Assembly (NCBI GenBank): GCA_963576725.1
Contig: OY755242.1
Location: forward strand, 65,810,238 to 65,874,237
Direction: 5' to 3'
Source: Azorinus chamasolen
Lineage: Eukaryota; Mollusca; Bivalvia; Cardiida; Solecurtidae
DNA: 64,000 nucleotides
The notes beneath the pieces are model-generated. The model made no database searches, was not told the origin of the DNA, and saw only the letters and a list, made by a program, of their open reading frames with translations. Of this stretch, positions 23,654-33,824 are shown piece after piece. The stretch's first letter is position 1, and the number at the start of each line of letters is the position of its first letter. The translations under genes and the position numbers were made by a program.

Positions 23654-23709
23654 TTATTCCGTCTCTAAAATAGATATCTGACAAAACTCGTCGGCTTGAA
23701 TCTTATAAC
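23654..23709 (-). CDS. Six-exon gene, exon 6 (terminal)
   Basis: The acceptor TTTTTACATCAG leads into two bases that complete a glycine codon left by exon 5. Then come 17 codons reading YKIQADEFCQISILETE and a TAA stop at 23656-23654. The phase match to exon 5 and the two AATAAA signals just downstream make this the natural 3' end. The acidic tail has no recognisable motif. Confidence 0.7.
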
Positions 23710-23949
23710 CTGATGTAAAAATAAATATTTTATGAATTCAGGTCAATCGACAAGTAACTCGACGTCTCATCCATATAAATACAATAAAATATAACTTTGT
23801 TTATGTGGTAAGCCGCTTTACGTATGAAATGTTTCATTTACTTCTGAAGACAACCACATTTGGAACATTCATAAACAATATACATGTTTGGCCCAGCAGG
23901 AAACCCCTTGCTCCTTACATGCTCACAAACACTCGCGCACTAATGCATA

Positions 23950-24180
23950 TACAGTATAACCTTTAACAAATGCCCTCCGTACAGCAAACGCCTCTTGAAG
24001 TGAATCCAAAAACCTACAGTGAAATTCTCTCTACGCCGAACACTCCAAATACAATTGTCGGATTTTAAGGCAGGTGGCAGCTTAATGCAGGATAAAAGTA
24101 ATACAAACAGTTCCCTTTGTGAGCTTTCTACATGATGTTTGTCCTGTATTAAGCCGCCAAGTGTAATTAAAGGTCCCAAG
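23950..24180. mobile_element. Degenerate pogo/Tigger-like MITE
   Basis: TACAGTATAACC at left. The internal GGCAGGTGGCAGCTTAATGC palindrome is half preserved, then the other half reads TTTGTCCTGTATTAAGCCGC. Strongly mutated. Confidence 0.45.
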
Positions 24181-24505
24181 TATTTCTTTCTGAATGGTGT
24201 CGTTAGAGAGATTTGCCAAACAATTAACCTACGAGGAGCAACACTATTTCTTCAACGGCACTATTCAATGTCATCCAAAACATGTTTTGCAGAGGTTATA
24301 CCGTACAACACATCACAAGTAATACAAATGTCATCGCATTCCCACAATGTCAAGCTGAACACATACATGTCTCATGGAAATTTGTTGAATATTGAAGTTG
24401 CAAGAGCTATAGAAAGGTGGGTTTTTTTCTGAAAATAGCAACATATTGTTTGAAGTTTGATGAAATTCCGTTGCTAAATGAAGCGCTGACAACGGGTGTT
24501 ACATA
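24181..24505. other. Interval without a supported gene
   Basis: A plus-strand frame of 97 codons crosses from the MITE into unique sequence. It has no splice sites of note and no domain. Confidence 0.25.
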
Positions 24506-24512
24506 CATACAA

Positions 24513-24543
<31 letters not shown>

Positions 24544-24550
24544 AACGTAC
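24506..24550. repeat. AACG microsatellite
   Basis: About ten tandem AACG units with two substitutions. Confidence 0.9.
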
Positions 24551-24887
24551 GGAACGATTCCTATATCCCCTTCAATTTTCGATGCGAGGGGATACTATAA
24601 AGACACATAGAAACAAAACCATGAGTGAAAATAGGAGTATCGCTTTACAACGGCCAGGGGCAAGTCGCAAGCTGGGAATTAAATAAAATAGGTCAGCATT
24701 TGATACATTGTGTATTATTATTGTTAGTAGTATTATTATTATCATAAAGTATTATATTATTATTATTTTGACATAAAAAGGACCAAAACAAACATACATA
24801 TAGGTGAAATAAGAGTACCGCATAACAACGGTCATGTTCAACTCCAATCACCATTTCACAATAGATCAGATTTTTCGTATAATAGTA

Positions 24888-25072
24888 TCAACCCTTATCA
24901 TGCTCAATTGCCGTCTGCTTCAAATATATCATCTGCAAAAAATCAAAATCAGATTTTTATCCTTTTAAACTGAAGAAAAATCGAATATGAATTTCAAACA
25001 GCTTGGATCCAGATCAGAATCAAAACTGTTTGCAAATATTCGCCAAGTCGCGCCAAGCATGATAAGGGTTAA
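24888..25072. mobile_element. MITE, AACCCTTATCATGCT ends
   Basis: AACCCTTATCATGCT and AGCATGATAAGGGTTAA are inverted. The core has CAGCTTGGATCCAGATCAG and CAAAACTGTTTGC. The left TTAA has mutated to TCAA. Probably another piggyBac-like family. Confidence 0.65.
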
Positions 25073-25204
25073 AGTTACAATAATCACAATCCCGAGTATG
25101 AAATTATGTCCACGTGGCATTTAAAAATACACTTTTCAACAATATATACGTTTAAACTAGAAATACCTTTTTAAAACAAACTTTCCCATTTGTACAGTTG
25201 GGCG

Positions 25205-25640
25205 ACTTATATCAGAGCAACCTTTAGGTGACGGTTGACTCCGTTTTCATACCGATTTTTGCATTTTTTTCTTTTTAAAGAATTTTGTTAATTTCTATGA
25301 GTCAGGCAAATAATATATCAAACAGATAAGTAAATAAGCAACTTTTTTTATATTAAAGTATAGAACATATTTCTGCAATAAATTGATAAATACGATATAT
25401 ACAATGTACCCGAATGATTAAGTTTCAAATATACCAAAAAAAGATGAATTGTTCATAATTTTATTTTTTGAAACAATACAACAAAATCTTCGATACAGGT
25501 ACATTTTAAGAACATACTCTACCATATGCATTTATTTCCAACAATATTCAAGACGTTTAAAAAAAGTTAGAAGTAATGTATATTTAGGCGACACTAAATT
25601 TTACCCGTGGGCGACAGCTGTCGCCCAAAGGTTGCACTGA
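25205..25640. mobile_element. MITE with CAGAGCAACCTTT ends
   Basis: CAGAGCAACCTTTAGGTGAC at left is inverted relative to GTCGCCCAAAGGTTGCACTG at right, with a small GGGCGACAGCTGTCGCCC palindrome just inside. The rest is AT-rich. Confidence 0.55.
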
Positions 25641-25654
25641 TGTACCCCGAAGGT

Positions 25655-25700
25655 TGGAATTATATATATATATATATATATATATAGATATATAGATATA
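25655..25700. repeat. TA/TAGA microsatellite
   Basis: (TA)n followed by ATAGATATAGATAT. Confidence 0.9.
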
Positions 25701-25806
25701 GATATGATGCTGCAGTTTCTGCCATGGCTGAATAAAGTCCTATATTCACATGCTAGTAAAACAAGTTATCTAATTAATATTCATGAAATATGCATGGAGT
25801 TAAAGG

Positions 25807-26056
25807 TTAACCCTTTCCTTGTTCTATATTCATTCCAAATTTCAAAATCTACTGAATACTCAAAGACAAAAAAGTTATAATGAAATATGAAAGGTGGAAC
25901 ATTGTATCCACTTTAGAAAGTAAAGATACAGATCTATCAAATTCCATTAGCAAACAGAGCAGACCCAGATCAGATGGCTCCTATAGGAGCCGTCTGATCT
26001 GGGTCTACTCTGTTTGCAAATGCATGTAAAGGTGTTTATATGAAGGAATGGGTTAA
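25807..26056. mobile_element. piggyBac-like MITE, family A, full length
   Basis: TTAACCCTTTCCTTGTTC at left and GGAATGGGTTAA at right, 250 bp. The long palindromic core is centred on GGCTCCTATAGGAGCC. A B-type right half lies just before it (25700-25806). Its right TTAA (26053-26056) is also the left TTAA of the next element. Confidence 0.9.
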
Positions 26057-26269
26057 CCCATTCCTTCATAAGGACTCTGTAAAAGTCACTTTGTGAAACC
26101 ATTGTGATAAAAAGAGCATTTGCTCCTATAGGAGCAAATGCTCTATTTATCACAATGGTTTCAATAATACACAATTCTAAAATTTTCCTTTTCTCTAGTT
26201 AATGCCGTTTTTCGGTAGATTTATTCGAAGTGGTTGTATCTAAAAATAGCCTATGAGGTAATGGGTTAA
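26053..26269. mobile_element. piggyBac-like MITE, family C, full length
   Basis: TTAACCCATTCCTTCATAAG at left and ATGAGGTAATGGGTTAA at right. The palindrome AGAGCATTTGCTCCTATAGG and complement lies inside ACCATTGTGATAA...TTATCACAATGGT. It sits 72 bp beyond the exon 5 donor. Confidence 0.9.
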
Positions 26270-26340
26270 GTGGCTGCACTAGAGATTCTACTGTATATTT
26301 GATTATGTTTCACTATCAAACTGAAAGTACAGAATATTAC

Positions 26341-26404
26341 CTGGACCATCTGTTCCTAATTCTGTCCATCTTGAAATCAAGTCCCTTTGTTCTTTATCTG
26401 GTCG
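26341..26404 (-). CDS. Six-exon gene, exon 5
   Basis: On the minus strand CTTTTTTTAG precedes 21 codons reading RPDKEQRDLISRWTELGTDG then P, with one base left before the donor CCAG|GTAATATT. Entry phase 0 fits exon 4 and exit phase 1 fits exon 6. The conserved-looking arginine, tryptophan and glycine content argues for a real exon. Two MITEs flank it within 165 bp, one on each side, yet neither touches the splice sites. Confidence 0.75.
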
Positions 26405-26566
26405 CTAAAAAAAGTGATAAAAAGAAAAACTAATGATTATAAATTTAGCTTTTATTATCAGATTGTTTTAAAAACTCTTTGTGCTGATATTCTATAATTT
26501 TGTAATCATAAATGAAATCTAAAGATGTACTTAAAAACATATATGCATTTTCTTTTACCCATTACT

Positions 26567-26765
26567 CAGTAAAACCTCTCAATAACGACCACTAAATTAC
26601 ATAAAGTATTTTGTGTTAAAGGCAGGTGACTGCTTAAAGCAAGGTGAAAGTAAAACAGAACGCTCCTATGGGAGCGTTCTGTTTTACTTTCACCTTGCTT
26701 TAAGCAACCTAAACAATACCAACTAATTAACACAATTTAGTGGTCATTATAGAGAGGTTTTACTG
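26567..26765. mobile_element. pogo/Tigger-like MITE, CAGTAAAACCTCTC type
   Basis: CAGTAAAACCTCTCAATAACG at left and AGAGAGGTTTTACTG at right. The long palindrome runs GGTGACTGCTTAAAGCAAGG to its complement, centred on CGCTCCTATGGGAGCG. Confidence 0.85.
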
Positions 26766-26829
26766 TATTCAGGCAAGAATTAGTAACATCTTGAACATTA
26801 ATTCACTGAATCTTTATGATTATACAATC

Positions 26830-26995
26830 GACAAAAGATTTTTTTTATCATAACGGAAGCTGTAGAATCAGATCTGTATTGTATCATAAGCAATCAATGC
26901 ATACCCTGATCAGACGGCTCCTACAGTAGCTGTCTGATCTAGGTCTACTCTGTTTGCAAAGGCATAGAAAAGCGTTTTTATGGAGTAACATGCTA
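26830..26995. mobile_element. family B MITE, left end missing
   Basis: AGCTGTAGAATCAGATCTG, core ATACCCTGATCAGACGGCTCC with complement, then GTTTTTATGGAGTAACATG. Confidence 0.7.
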
Positions 26996-27284
26996 AAGAC
27001 AAGTTTTAATTTCCTGATAGCCTGTCAGACATCATATTTTTATCCAGTCACCAGGCTTCTCTAGTGACATAATAAAGGGGGTGCAGATAAACTTAGGTTT
27101 ATTAGGTTACTTCCGGTAGTAGAAGGTTTATTAGGTTAGTAGATAGGCGTAATGATTCTATAACCATGGGACTATTTTAATTTTCTGTAAATATGCATAA
27201 AAATCATGTTGACGAAATAGATCTAACAGAAAATTCACCAAAAAAATTATTCAAATGAGAAAAAAATAAAATAAAATAATAATT

Positions 27285-27376
27285 GGCTATAGCTGGATTC
27301 GAACCCGTGCCTGATCATACAAAAACCAATTTTAATCACTCTAAAGACGTCGTCCTTACCGATTACGCCACTGAGG
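27285..27376 (-). repeat. tRNA-like sequence, probably a tRNA-derived SINE head or tRNA relic
   Basis: On the minus strand an A box (TGGCGTAATCGG) and a B box (GGTTCGAATCC) occur in the right order. The spacing is larger than in a normal tRNA, and the would-be acceptor and T-stem bases do not pair well. A functional tRNA is unlikely. I see no tRNA-unrelated body or poly-A tail that would prove a SINE. Confidence 0.5.
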
Positions 27377-27925
27377 CCACCTAAAAAATGACGTTGATTT
27401 ATCAGTTTTATTAATTTAATCCACCGCTAGCGAAACGCGTTTTTGATAAAATCAAGCCTGGAAGCAAAGATTGACAGATAAATAGTAAATGTTTTCTTTT
27501 CACTCTCATGATAATTTGATTGATAAACTCTTACAGAGGCGGTAATAGTCATAGACCTAAATATAGCCCGTTCAATCCCATCGATTTATGAGTGACGCTA
27601 TGTCTATCTAAAAATAGAAACCGAGACTATGGAACTCGAATTTGACCAGGGAATATAACCATGTCTGTTTGAAATAACTTATCGACCCTCGATTCAAATA
27701 ATCTTATTTTTCAAATTCAACCACGTTTTCCCCTCTTGTAATGCAAGTATCGAAACTATTTTCCTCTGCGGTAGCTCATTAGATCTATTTACATCTAAAT
27801 TGGAAATTAAAAGGGAGGGATCCGTTGATCGAAAACCCGCATTTTCAATGTAAATTATTTCAAGAGTGTTATGTTAAATATAAGTCTATGAAAAAAGATA
27901 TTTAACTAAATTGACTGGATAAATC
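27377..27925. other. Interval without a gene
   Basis: AT-rich unique-looking sequence within intron 5 to the left of exon 4. No open frames or known repeats were recognised. Confidence 0.4.
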
Positions 27926-28064
27926 GAATAATAGGTTAGTGCCGTAGATGGGACGCCTTTATCCGACTCGGAGAGAAAACAGTTGCGGCTCGGCAAGCCT
28001 CGCCTCAACGTTTTCTCCCCTCGTCGGATAAAGGCGTCCCATCTACGGCACTAACCTATTATTC
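27926..28064. repeat. Long near-perfect palindrome
   Basis: The arms, about 54 bp, begin GAATAATAGGTTAGTGCCGT and end in its complement. The spacer contains GGCAAGCCTCGCC. Likely a fold-back element. Confidence 0.85.
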
Positions 28065-28129
28065 TCTATATCCTGTGCAAAACCCTTATACATGTATGCA
28101 TATAATTATATATTTCACATTGCCTTACG

Positions 28130-28282
28130 AGCTTGTATCGAGGAGCAAATGCTCTATTTATCACAATGGTTTCACAACTACACAATTCTAAAAGTTTCCT
28201 TTTCTCTAGTACATGCTTCTTTTCGGTAGATTTATTTAAAGAGGTTGGGACTTAAAAAAAAGCCTATGGAGGAAAGGGTTAA
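28130..28282. mobile_element. Right half of a family C MITE, beside exon 4
   Basis: It starts inside the core (GAGCAAATGCTCTATTTATC) and runs to GGAGGAAAGGGTTAA at 28282. That is 14 bases from the donor of exon 4. Confidence 0.8.
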
Positions 28283-28296
28283 AGATGGTATCTCAC

Positions 28297-28371
28297 CTTC
28301 CTAGCTAGAGGAATGTTTAGCTCTGTGCACATACTGTTCAGACTTTTCAAAATCCTTTTCTCCCATCCTTG
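28297..28371 (-). CDS. Six-exon gene, exon 4
   Basis: The acceptor TTTCATTTTCAG and the donor GAAG|GTGAGA bound exactly 25 codons in phase 0 at both ends. They read QGWEKRILKSLNSMCTELNI then PLARK. Amphipathic helix character and a consensus donor support it. The intron side of the donor is only 14 bases from the end of a family C MITE, so downstream splicing signals could be influenced by the transposon. Confidence 0.8.
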
Positions 28372-28535
28372 CTGAAAATGAAAGTCAGTAGTAATTGCAG
28401 ATAAGTATGTCTGTAAAGTAATATTTATCCCTGATTGAAAAGAAATCATGTAATCAATAATGACTGTATGCATATAAATCATATAAAATGTTCATTTTAC
28501 TGGCACATAAAAACAGGAATTTTGGCCATGGCAAG

Positions 28536-28768
28536 TTAACCCATTCCCTCATATTGACCCCTTTTGATGGCTCTGTGAAAGTCACTTTCTGAAACCATTG
28601 TGATAAATTGAGCATTTGCTCCATAGGAGCAAATGCTCTATTTATCACAATGGTTTAAAAAAAACTACACAATTCTAAAAGTTTCCTATTCTATAGTAAA
28701 TGCTCCTTTTTGGTAGATTTTATTCAAAGAGGTTGGGTCTTAAAATAGCCTATGCGGGAATGGGCTAA
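28536..28768. mobile_element. piggyBac-like MITE, family C
   Basis: TTAACCCATTCCCTCATATT at left and GGGAATGGGCTAA at right. The core is centred on TTTGCTCCATAGGAGCAAA. Confidence 0.85.
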
Positions 28769-28779
28769 ATCTACATAAT

Positions 28780-29130
28780 TCCATAGGTACCAAGAACAGG
28801 CACAGGTCAGATGGTTCCTATAGGAGCTGTCTTGTCTGATCTGGATCTATTTTGTTTTCAAAGCTAAAGAATTAAACCATAAACTGATGGCTTCGACATA
28901 AATTTTTTAGATCAAGACTAAACCAAAAAGAAAAGTTGAATGTGCCAGCAGGATCCAACTTGTTTGATATCAATTTACATCTTCCTTTATCTCTTTACTT
29001 TATGAATATTCATGAAAGAAATTATGATATCACCAATATTAATTAGATTACTTTTAAGAATGGCATATAAACACATGAAATTTTTGCCAAATCAGAAACT
29101 GCAAAACCAGATTTATATTATATCATAACC
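28780..29130. mobile_element. MITE core and a B left half in intron 3
   Basis: A worn core lies at 28795-28862 (CACAGGTCAGATGGTTCCTATA). A family B left arm lies at about 28990-29130 (TTTACTTTATGAATATTCATG to AACTGCAAAACCAGA), with no right half. Confidence 0.6.
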
Positions 29131-29226
29131 CCAGTATAACCTCCAATATTTGCACTAGCCAAATACAATGCAGAAAGTAACAGTAAACTACATCCTTTTC
29201 AACAGAAATTTCCTTTTCTAACATAC

Positions 29227-29351
29227 CTGGGCTTTTCTCAAATATACCAGGGGCTCTTTGATGTGCTCTGTGGGAGTAGTGCTTGGATGAGGTGTGACTG
29301 GATGGGTCTGTAGGTACTGGTATATAGCATTTGCCAGCTTCTTGTCCCAAC
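29227..29351 (-). CDS. Six-exon gene, exon 3
   Basis: The acceptor TATTCTTTCAG and the donor CCCAG|GTATGT bound 125 bases. The first two bases complete a glycine codon from exon 2, followed by 41 codons reading WDKKLANAIYQYLQTHPVTP, then a Ser/Thr/Pro stretch and KEPLVYLRKAQ. A second frame is open across much of it but does not fit the phases. The proline/threonine-rich linker suggests a flexible loop between two helical parts. Confidence 0.8.
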
Positions 29352-29377
29352 CTGAAAGAATACCATTAATACACTTA

Positions 29378-29571
29378 TTAACCCATTCCCTCATATTGAC
29401 GACTTTGATGCCTCTGTAAAATCACCGTTTGAAACCATTGTGATAAATAGAGCATTTGCTCCTATAGGAGCAAATGCTTTATTTATCACAATGGTTTCGA
29501 AACCTGCACAATCCTCAAAGTTTCCTTTTCTTTAGTAAATGCTCCTTTTCTGTAGATTCATTCAAAGAAGT
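29378..29571. mobile_element. family C MITE truncated by a fold-back MITE
   Basis: TTAACCCATTCCCTCATATT at left and a core centred on GCTCCTATAGGAGC. The right end stops at AAGAAG, where the CCCTATGTTGTG fold-back element begins. Confidence 0.8.
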
Positions 29572-29690
29572 TAAAACCCTATGTTGTGTCACCACTCTTT
29601 AGAATCGTCTCCTTGAGACAATTCTAAAGAGTTGTTAAAACACAGGGTTTGGTGGAGAAATGTATTATGACGATTTTAATATTTGAGTAC
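29567..29690. mobile_element. Fold-back MITE, AAACCCTATGTTGTG family
   Basis: ACCCTATGTTGTGTCACC inverted against GTTAAAACACAGGGTTTGG, with centre GTCTCCTTGAGAC. Confidence 0.75.
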
Positions 29691-29699
29691 ACACTATCC

Positions 29700-30290
29700 T
29701 TTTGTTCAAAATAGTCGCATAAAATGGAAATTAGCCACATAAAACCTTTTGTTCTTATAGTCACATAATTATATAAACAGGAATTGTTAACGTGGACGGA
29801 CAGACAGACGGACCAACCGCCCGTCCGCCCGACCAAATAGGGTGGTTCTAGTATACCCCCTCAAACAAGTTTGAATATAAATAATATTCATTATGTCATT
29901 ATTTCTCAAATGAAAATTCATGGAGTAAAGAGATAAAAAATTAAAAGGCTGACATATAGAACTTCACCAATCTAAACTTCGCTTGTGGGGCTATAATTCA
30001 GAATATTTTGACAGTGATAATCTATGAACTTTATCACAAAGAAAACCACAATAATAAAAGATTATTTAGTATAGTCACTTCTCCATCAAATTTATTTCAT
30101 ATGCACTTCATATGTCAATACTTCAAAACAGATTCTTCCTGGTGAAACAAATAACAGCAGTAATTCAACACCATAGAAAGCATAAATAAATCTGAAATCT
30201 TCCATAGACCTTGAACTCCTTCTATTCAATTTCATATACCACATTCATCCTAAATTTTGTGACAGCCAATCTTCCAATTTTACCAATTTG
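29700..30290. repeat. Dispersed-repeat tail and AT-rich sequence
   Basis: GGACGGACAGACAGACGGACC followed by AGTATACCCCCTCAAAC (29775-29870) matches repeat ends at 34450-34520 and 35005-35080. Nothing else was recognised up to 30290. Confidence 0.5.
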
Positions 30291-30531
30291 TTAACCCTTT
30301 CCTCCATAAATACGCCTTTCTACACCTCTGTAATAGCCACGTTTTGAAACCATAGTGATAAATAGAGCATTTACTCCATAGGAACAAATGCTCTTTTTAT
30401 TATTTATCACAATGGTTTCAATACTACACAATTCTAACATTTCCCTTTCTCTAGTAAATGCTCATTTTCAGTAGATACATTCAAAGAGGTTGGGTCTAAA
30501 AATACTAAAATAGCCTATGGAGGAAAGGGTA
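30291..30531. mobile_element. piggyBac-like MITE, family C
   Basis: TTAACCCTTTCCTCCATAAA at left, core TTTACTCCATAGGAACAAA, end CTATGGAGGAAAGGGTAAA. The right TTAA has mutated. Confidence 0.8.
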
Positions 30532-30568
30532 AAGCTGAATTAGTCAAATTAGACCTGGATTGATAACT

Positions 30569-30966
30569 TTAACCCTTTACTCCATGAATATTTATGTACG
30601 AAGTAATGGCATCATGAGTTTTATAATGGCACATGGACACAGGATTTTTTGTGGAAGAAACTGTAGAATTATATCTATATTATTTCATAAAACAAACACA
30701 GCAGTTCCTGATCAGACAGCTTTAACCCATTCCTCCATAGGCTATATTTGGACCCAACCTCTTTGTAGATCCAATCTCTTTGAATAAATCTACCAAAAAG
30801 GAGCATTAACTAAAGAAAAGGAAAATTTTAGAATTTTGTAGTTCTGAAACCATTGTGATTAATAGAGCATTTGCTTCTTAGGAGCTAATGCTCTATTTAT
30901 CACAATGGTTTCAAAAAGTGACTTTTACAGAGGCATAGAAACTATATTTATGGAGGAAAGGGATAA
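30569..30966. mobile_element. Family B half joined at TTAA to an inverted family C MITE
   Basis: The B left arm from TTAACCCTTTACTCCATG (30569) stops within its core at CTGATCAGACAGC. At that point an inverted family C element begins (TTAACCCATTCCTCC at 30722, core around TTTGCTTCTTAGGAGC, end about 30966). The rest of B is not seen to the right, so the C insertion was followed by deletion or the pieces are a chimera. Confidence 0.75.
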
Positions 30967-31066
30967 ATTCTTTACTACTATAATTGATAAAATCAAAATG
31001 TCTTCTGAAATAGGAAAACTATCAATCTCTTTTTCATTTTGCAAATTGAGTCGTGCAGTCAATTAT

Positions 31067-31221
31067 TTACAAACTGAACAATGCGGAGAGAAAGCATATC
31101 TTCAGGGCTTTGCTAATAATAAAAGTATGAGCCAAATCCAGCTTCTGCACTGCATGCCATTTGCACAATAATTCAGTGGTTTTAGCCTCTAGGTTCTCAA
31201 TATGCCAAGTGCACAAATAGT
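31067..31221 (-). CDS. Candidate alternative terminal exon in intron 2
   Basis: After TTTCCAG on the minus strand, two bases plus 51 codons to a TAA are open. They include TELLCKWHAVQKLDLAHTFI. The entry phase would fit exon 2 of the six-exon gene, giving an alternative 3' end. The acceptor lacks a good polypyrimidine tract, and the opposite strand is also open here, so this could be a transposase fragment or chance. Confidence 0.3.
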
Positions 31222-31659
31222 CTGGAAACCTTTATCTTATTTGAGATCACACATTTCTCCTTAAACAAGATCCTAAAATATAGGTCGCAGCTCGCAGCTG
31301 ACACAAAAACTTATTGTTAATATGAAAAAGGGGAATAACTAAAATAATATTGATACTAGAGTTGTGGCCCTTGTGCATGACACTTCATCTCATCATGCTT
31401 GTTCCATGTGTGAAACTTGAAAGCTCTATAATGATTAGTTTAGAAATGACAGACAGACGACCGAAAAGTGATCCCTAAGTGACACACTGCCTCTCGGCAG
31501 GTGGTTTTCAACAATTTTATTCCATGTTCTTGTGTAATAAACATGAGCTGTCACTGGTAAGTGACAACTGTCCCCAAAAAGGACAAAAGCACAAGTATAC
31601 TATGTGCATATTATGCAGAATAAACTGAATAATTCTGACCTCTAAGTGTCACCTAGATG
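31222..31659. repeat. Dispersed SINE-like repeat
   Basis: GGGGAATAACTAAAATAATA, AGTTGTGGCCCTTGTGCATG, then a GACAGACAGACG tract and AGTGACACACTGCCTCTCGG. The 5' module matches 34860-34950. Confidence 0.5.
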
Positions 31660-31870
31660 TTAACCCTTTCCCTCAAATAAACGTGCTTTCACGCAATTGC
31701 AAACAAAGTAGACCCAGATAAGATGGCTCCTATAGGAGCCATCTGATCAGGATCTGCTCTGTTTGCAAGTGGAATTTGAAAGATCTGTTTCTTTACTTTC
31801 TAAAATGGCTGTAATGTTCCACCTTACATAATTGATCATAACTATTCTATCCATCAATATTCACTAATAA
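31660..31870. mobile_element. piggyBac-like MITE, family A, right end truncated
   Basis: TTAACCCTTTCCCTCAAATA at left and a core centred on GGCTCCTATAGGAGCC, with A right arm to about 31870. Confidence 0.85.
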
Positions 31871-32074
31871 AATTAAAATTAAATTACATGGACATATTCT
31901 GTAGACACTTTTTCTGAAGCATTCTGTGGTGTTGTTAATATATACTGAATAGTTTGAGAAGAAGCGTTAAATCTGCCATGCGTGCAGTGAGCCAGTTGCC
32001 TGGAAGGGAGCCCACCAAAGTGGAAGATGCTCCTGCACATGCACGTTAATCAAAAGACCCATAAGTAATAAGTA

Positions 32075-32510
32075 GTATAGTCCAACAAGATTCACCTGAC
32101 GTTGACCTTTATGCAAGAATAAATTAAGGTGAGATGACGCAGTATATATGCACGGGAGACACGATATAATCCATCTGAGGCACATTCTTGGCGATACATT
32201 AATTTTGCCAATGGCGAATGGTACAGTAAACCTCTCTATAACGGCCACTAAATCACATCACATACTTTGTGTTAAAGGCGGTGGCTGCTTAAAGCAAGGT
32301 GAAAGTAAAATAGAACGCTCCTATAGGAACCACCTGCCCTAAATACCAACTTATTAACACAATTTATTGACAGTTATACCTGAATATACCAGGTGCACTC
32401 ATGTATAAATAATTCACGGAGACTACCGAAGATATATATAGAAACCCAGCGTAGTGTGAAATTATGATAATAGAGGTCAGCAACGTCAAGTGAATCTTGT
32501 TGGACTATAC
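32075..32510. mobile_element. DNA element with about 35-bp inverted ends and a nested MITE
   Basis: GTATAGTCCAACAAGATTCA at 32075 and its complement ending at 32510 extend inward for about 35 bp with few differences. A pogo/Tigger-like MITE is nested at about 32224-32388 (CAGTAAACCTCTCTATAACG, CGCTCCTATAGGAACC). That MITE has lost the right arm of its palindrome. Confidence 0.75.
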
Positions 32511-32556
32511 ACATGTACTTACCCTAAATTCTTGAACACCCATTCTCTCCTCTCTA

Positions 32557-33062
32557 TAATCCTTTCCCTGTTCTAAAATTATTACAAATTTCAATACCTT
32601 CTCAATATTCATGGACAAAATAGCTATACTGAAATTATGGAATGTGGAACATTGTAGCCTTTCTAGAAAGTAAATAAACATATCTATCAAATTCCATTAG
32701 CAAATAGAGCAGACCCTGATTAGAGGGCTCCTAAAGGAGTCATCTGATCTGCGTCTACTCTGTTTGCAAATATTTATGCGTGAAAACGCGTTTATATGAA
32801 TGAAGGGTTTAATGAGTAAAACTGGAATTAACCCTTTCGCTGTTCAATATTGATGTAAGAAATTACGACATCATGACTATTTATAAGCTGAAGCGTTATA
32901 ATGTAAACTTTTGCTTTAACAAAAACTGTATAATCAGATCTATATCATGTCAACAGGGAACACAGTAGACCCTGATCAGATGGCTCCCATAGGAGCCATC
33001 TGATCAGGGTCTTCTCTGTTTGCAAATGCATGAAAATGTATTTATATGAAGGAAAGAGTTAA
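32557..33062. mobile_element. Adjacent family A and family B MITEs
   Basis: A lies at about 32557-32812 (CCTTTCCCTGTTC; core GGGCTCCTAAAGGAGTC). B lies at 32828-33062 with intact TTAACCCTTTCGCTG and GGAAAGAGTTAA ends and core GGCTCCCATAGGAGCC. Confidence 0.85.
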
Positions 33063-33423
33063 ATCAAATATGCACCGTTTTGATAACTCTAAATGAAACT
33101 ATGGGAAAAGCAAATAGTGTGACCCTGATCACATTGCTCCTGAAGGAGAAAGTTTTGTATAGGTCTACATAGTTGCCTATGTATATGTGCTTTTTTTACC
33201 AAATATTTAGGGTAATCATAGAGTTATGATGATGTTTTTTTTCTTAGCCCTCATTTCAACATGTCTATAGATCTCTGTTTTATACAAAATTCAATATATC
33301 TTATGCGTTGTGCCTGCAGAGGTGTTGGTGTTTTCAAACATTACAATCCAAGTTCAACTACAGTGTTGACAACATATCTGATCAGTGTCTACTCTGCTTG
33401 CCACTCATCAGCATTTTGCAATA
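33063..33423. other. Mostly unique intron sequence with one MITE core
   Basis: An isolated core fragment lies at 33115-33175 (AGTGTGACCCTGATCACATTG). A part core lies at 33378-33400 (TCTGATCAGTGTCTACTCTG). Nothing else was recognised. Confidence 0.45.
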
Positions 33424-33755
33424 CAGTTGAACTTTGATATCTCAAACTCGGATAACTCAAACTTCAGGATAACTCAAACTAAATATTTGGTCCTTCCAAA
33501 ATTAACAATACATTATTGTTCGAAAATGTATCCTTTCACGTATCTAGAAACACATGTGACAGCTTAATGCAGGTCAAAAGTAATGCTGAAAGCTCATAAA
33601 GGAGCTTTCAGCATTACTTGAGACCTGCATTAAACTGTCACATGTGTTTCTAGATATTGGTCATATTATAAATCAGATGACTCAAAAATCTGTTATCGGT
33701 ATCTTAAACTAATTTGTATGGCCCCTTGAAGTTCAAGATATCAAAGTGGCAACTG
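33424..33755. mobile_element. pogo/Tigger-like MITE, CAGTTGAACTTTGATATC type
   Basis: CAGTTGAACTTTGATATCTC at left and AGATATCAAAGTGGCAACTG at right. The palindrome is centred on AGCTCATAAAGGAGCT and flanked by CAGCTTAATGCAGG / CCTGCATTAA. Confidence 0.85.
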
Positions 33756-33824
33756 GTATCAGTCTACGCTATTTATGTAGACAAGACAACATGTTTTTTA
33801 CTGTTAAATAGCTCAAATACAGAA

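Noticed and set aside
26053..26269. microRNA precursor genes in the MITE hairpins
   Set aside because: Perfect long hairpins could be processed, but the sequence alone cannot separate this from simple transposon palindromes.
27285..27376. A tRNA gene on the minus strand
   Set aside because: A and B boxes are present but the acceptor and T stems do not pair and the spacing is too long. It is listed as a tRNA-like repeat.
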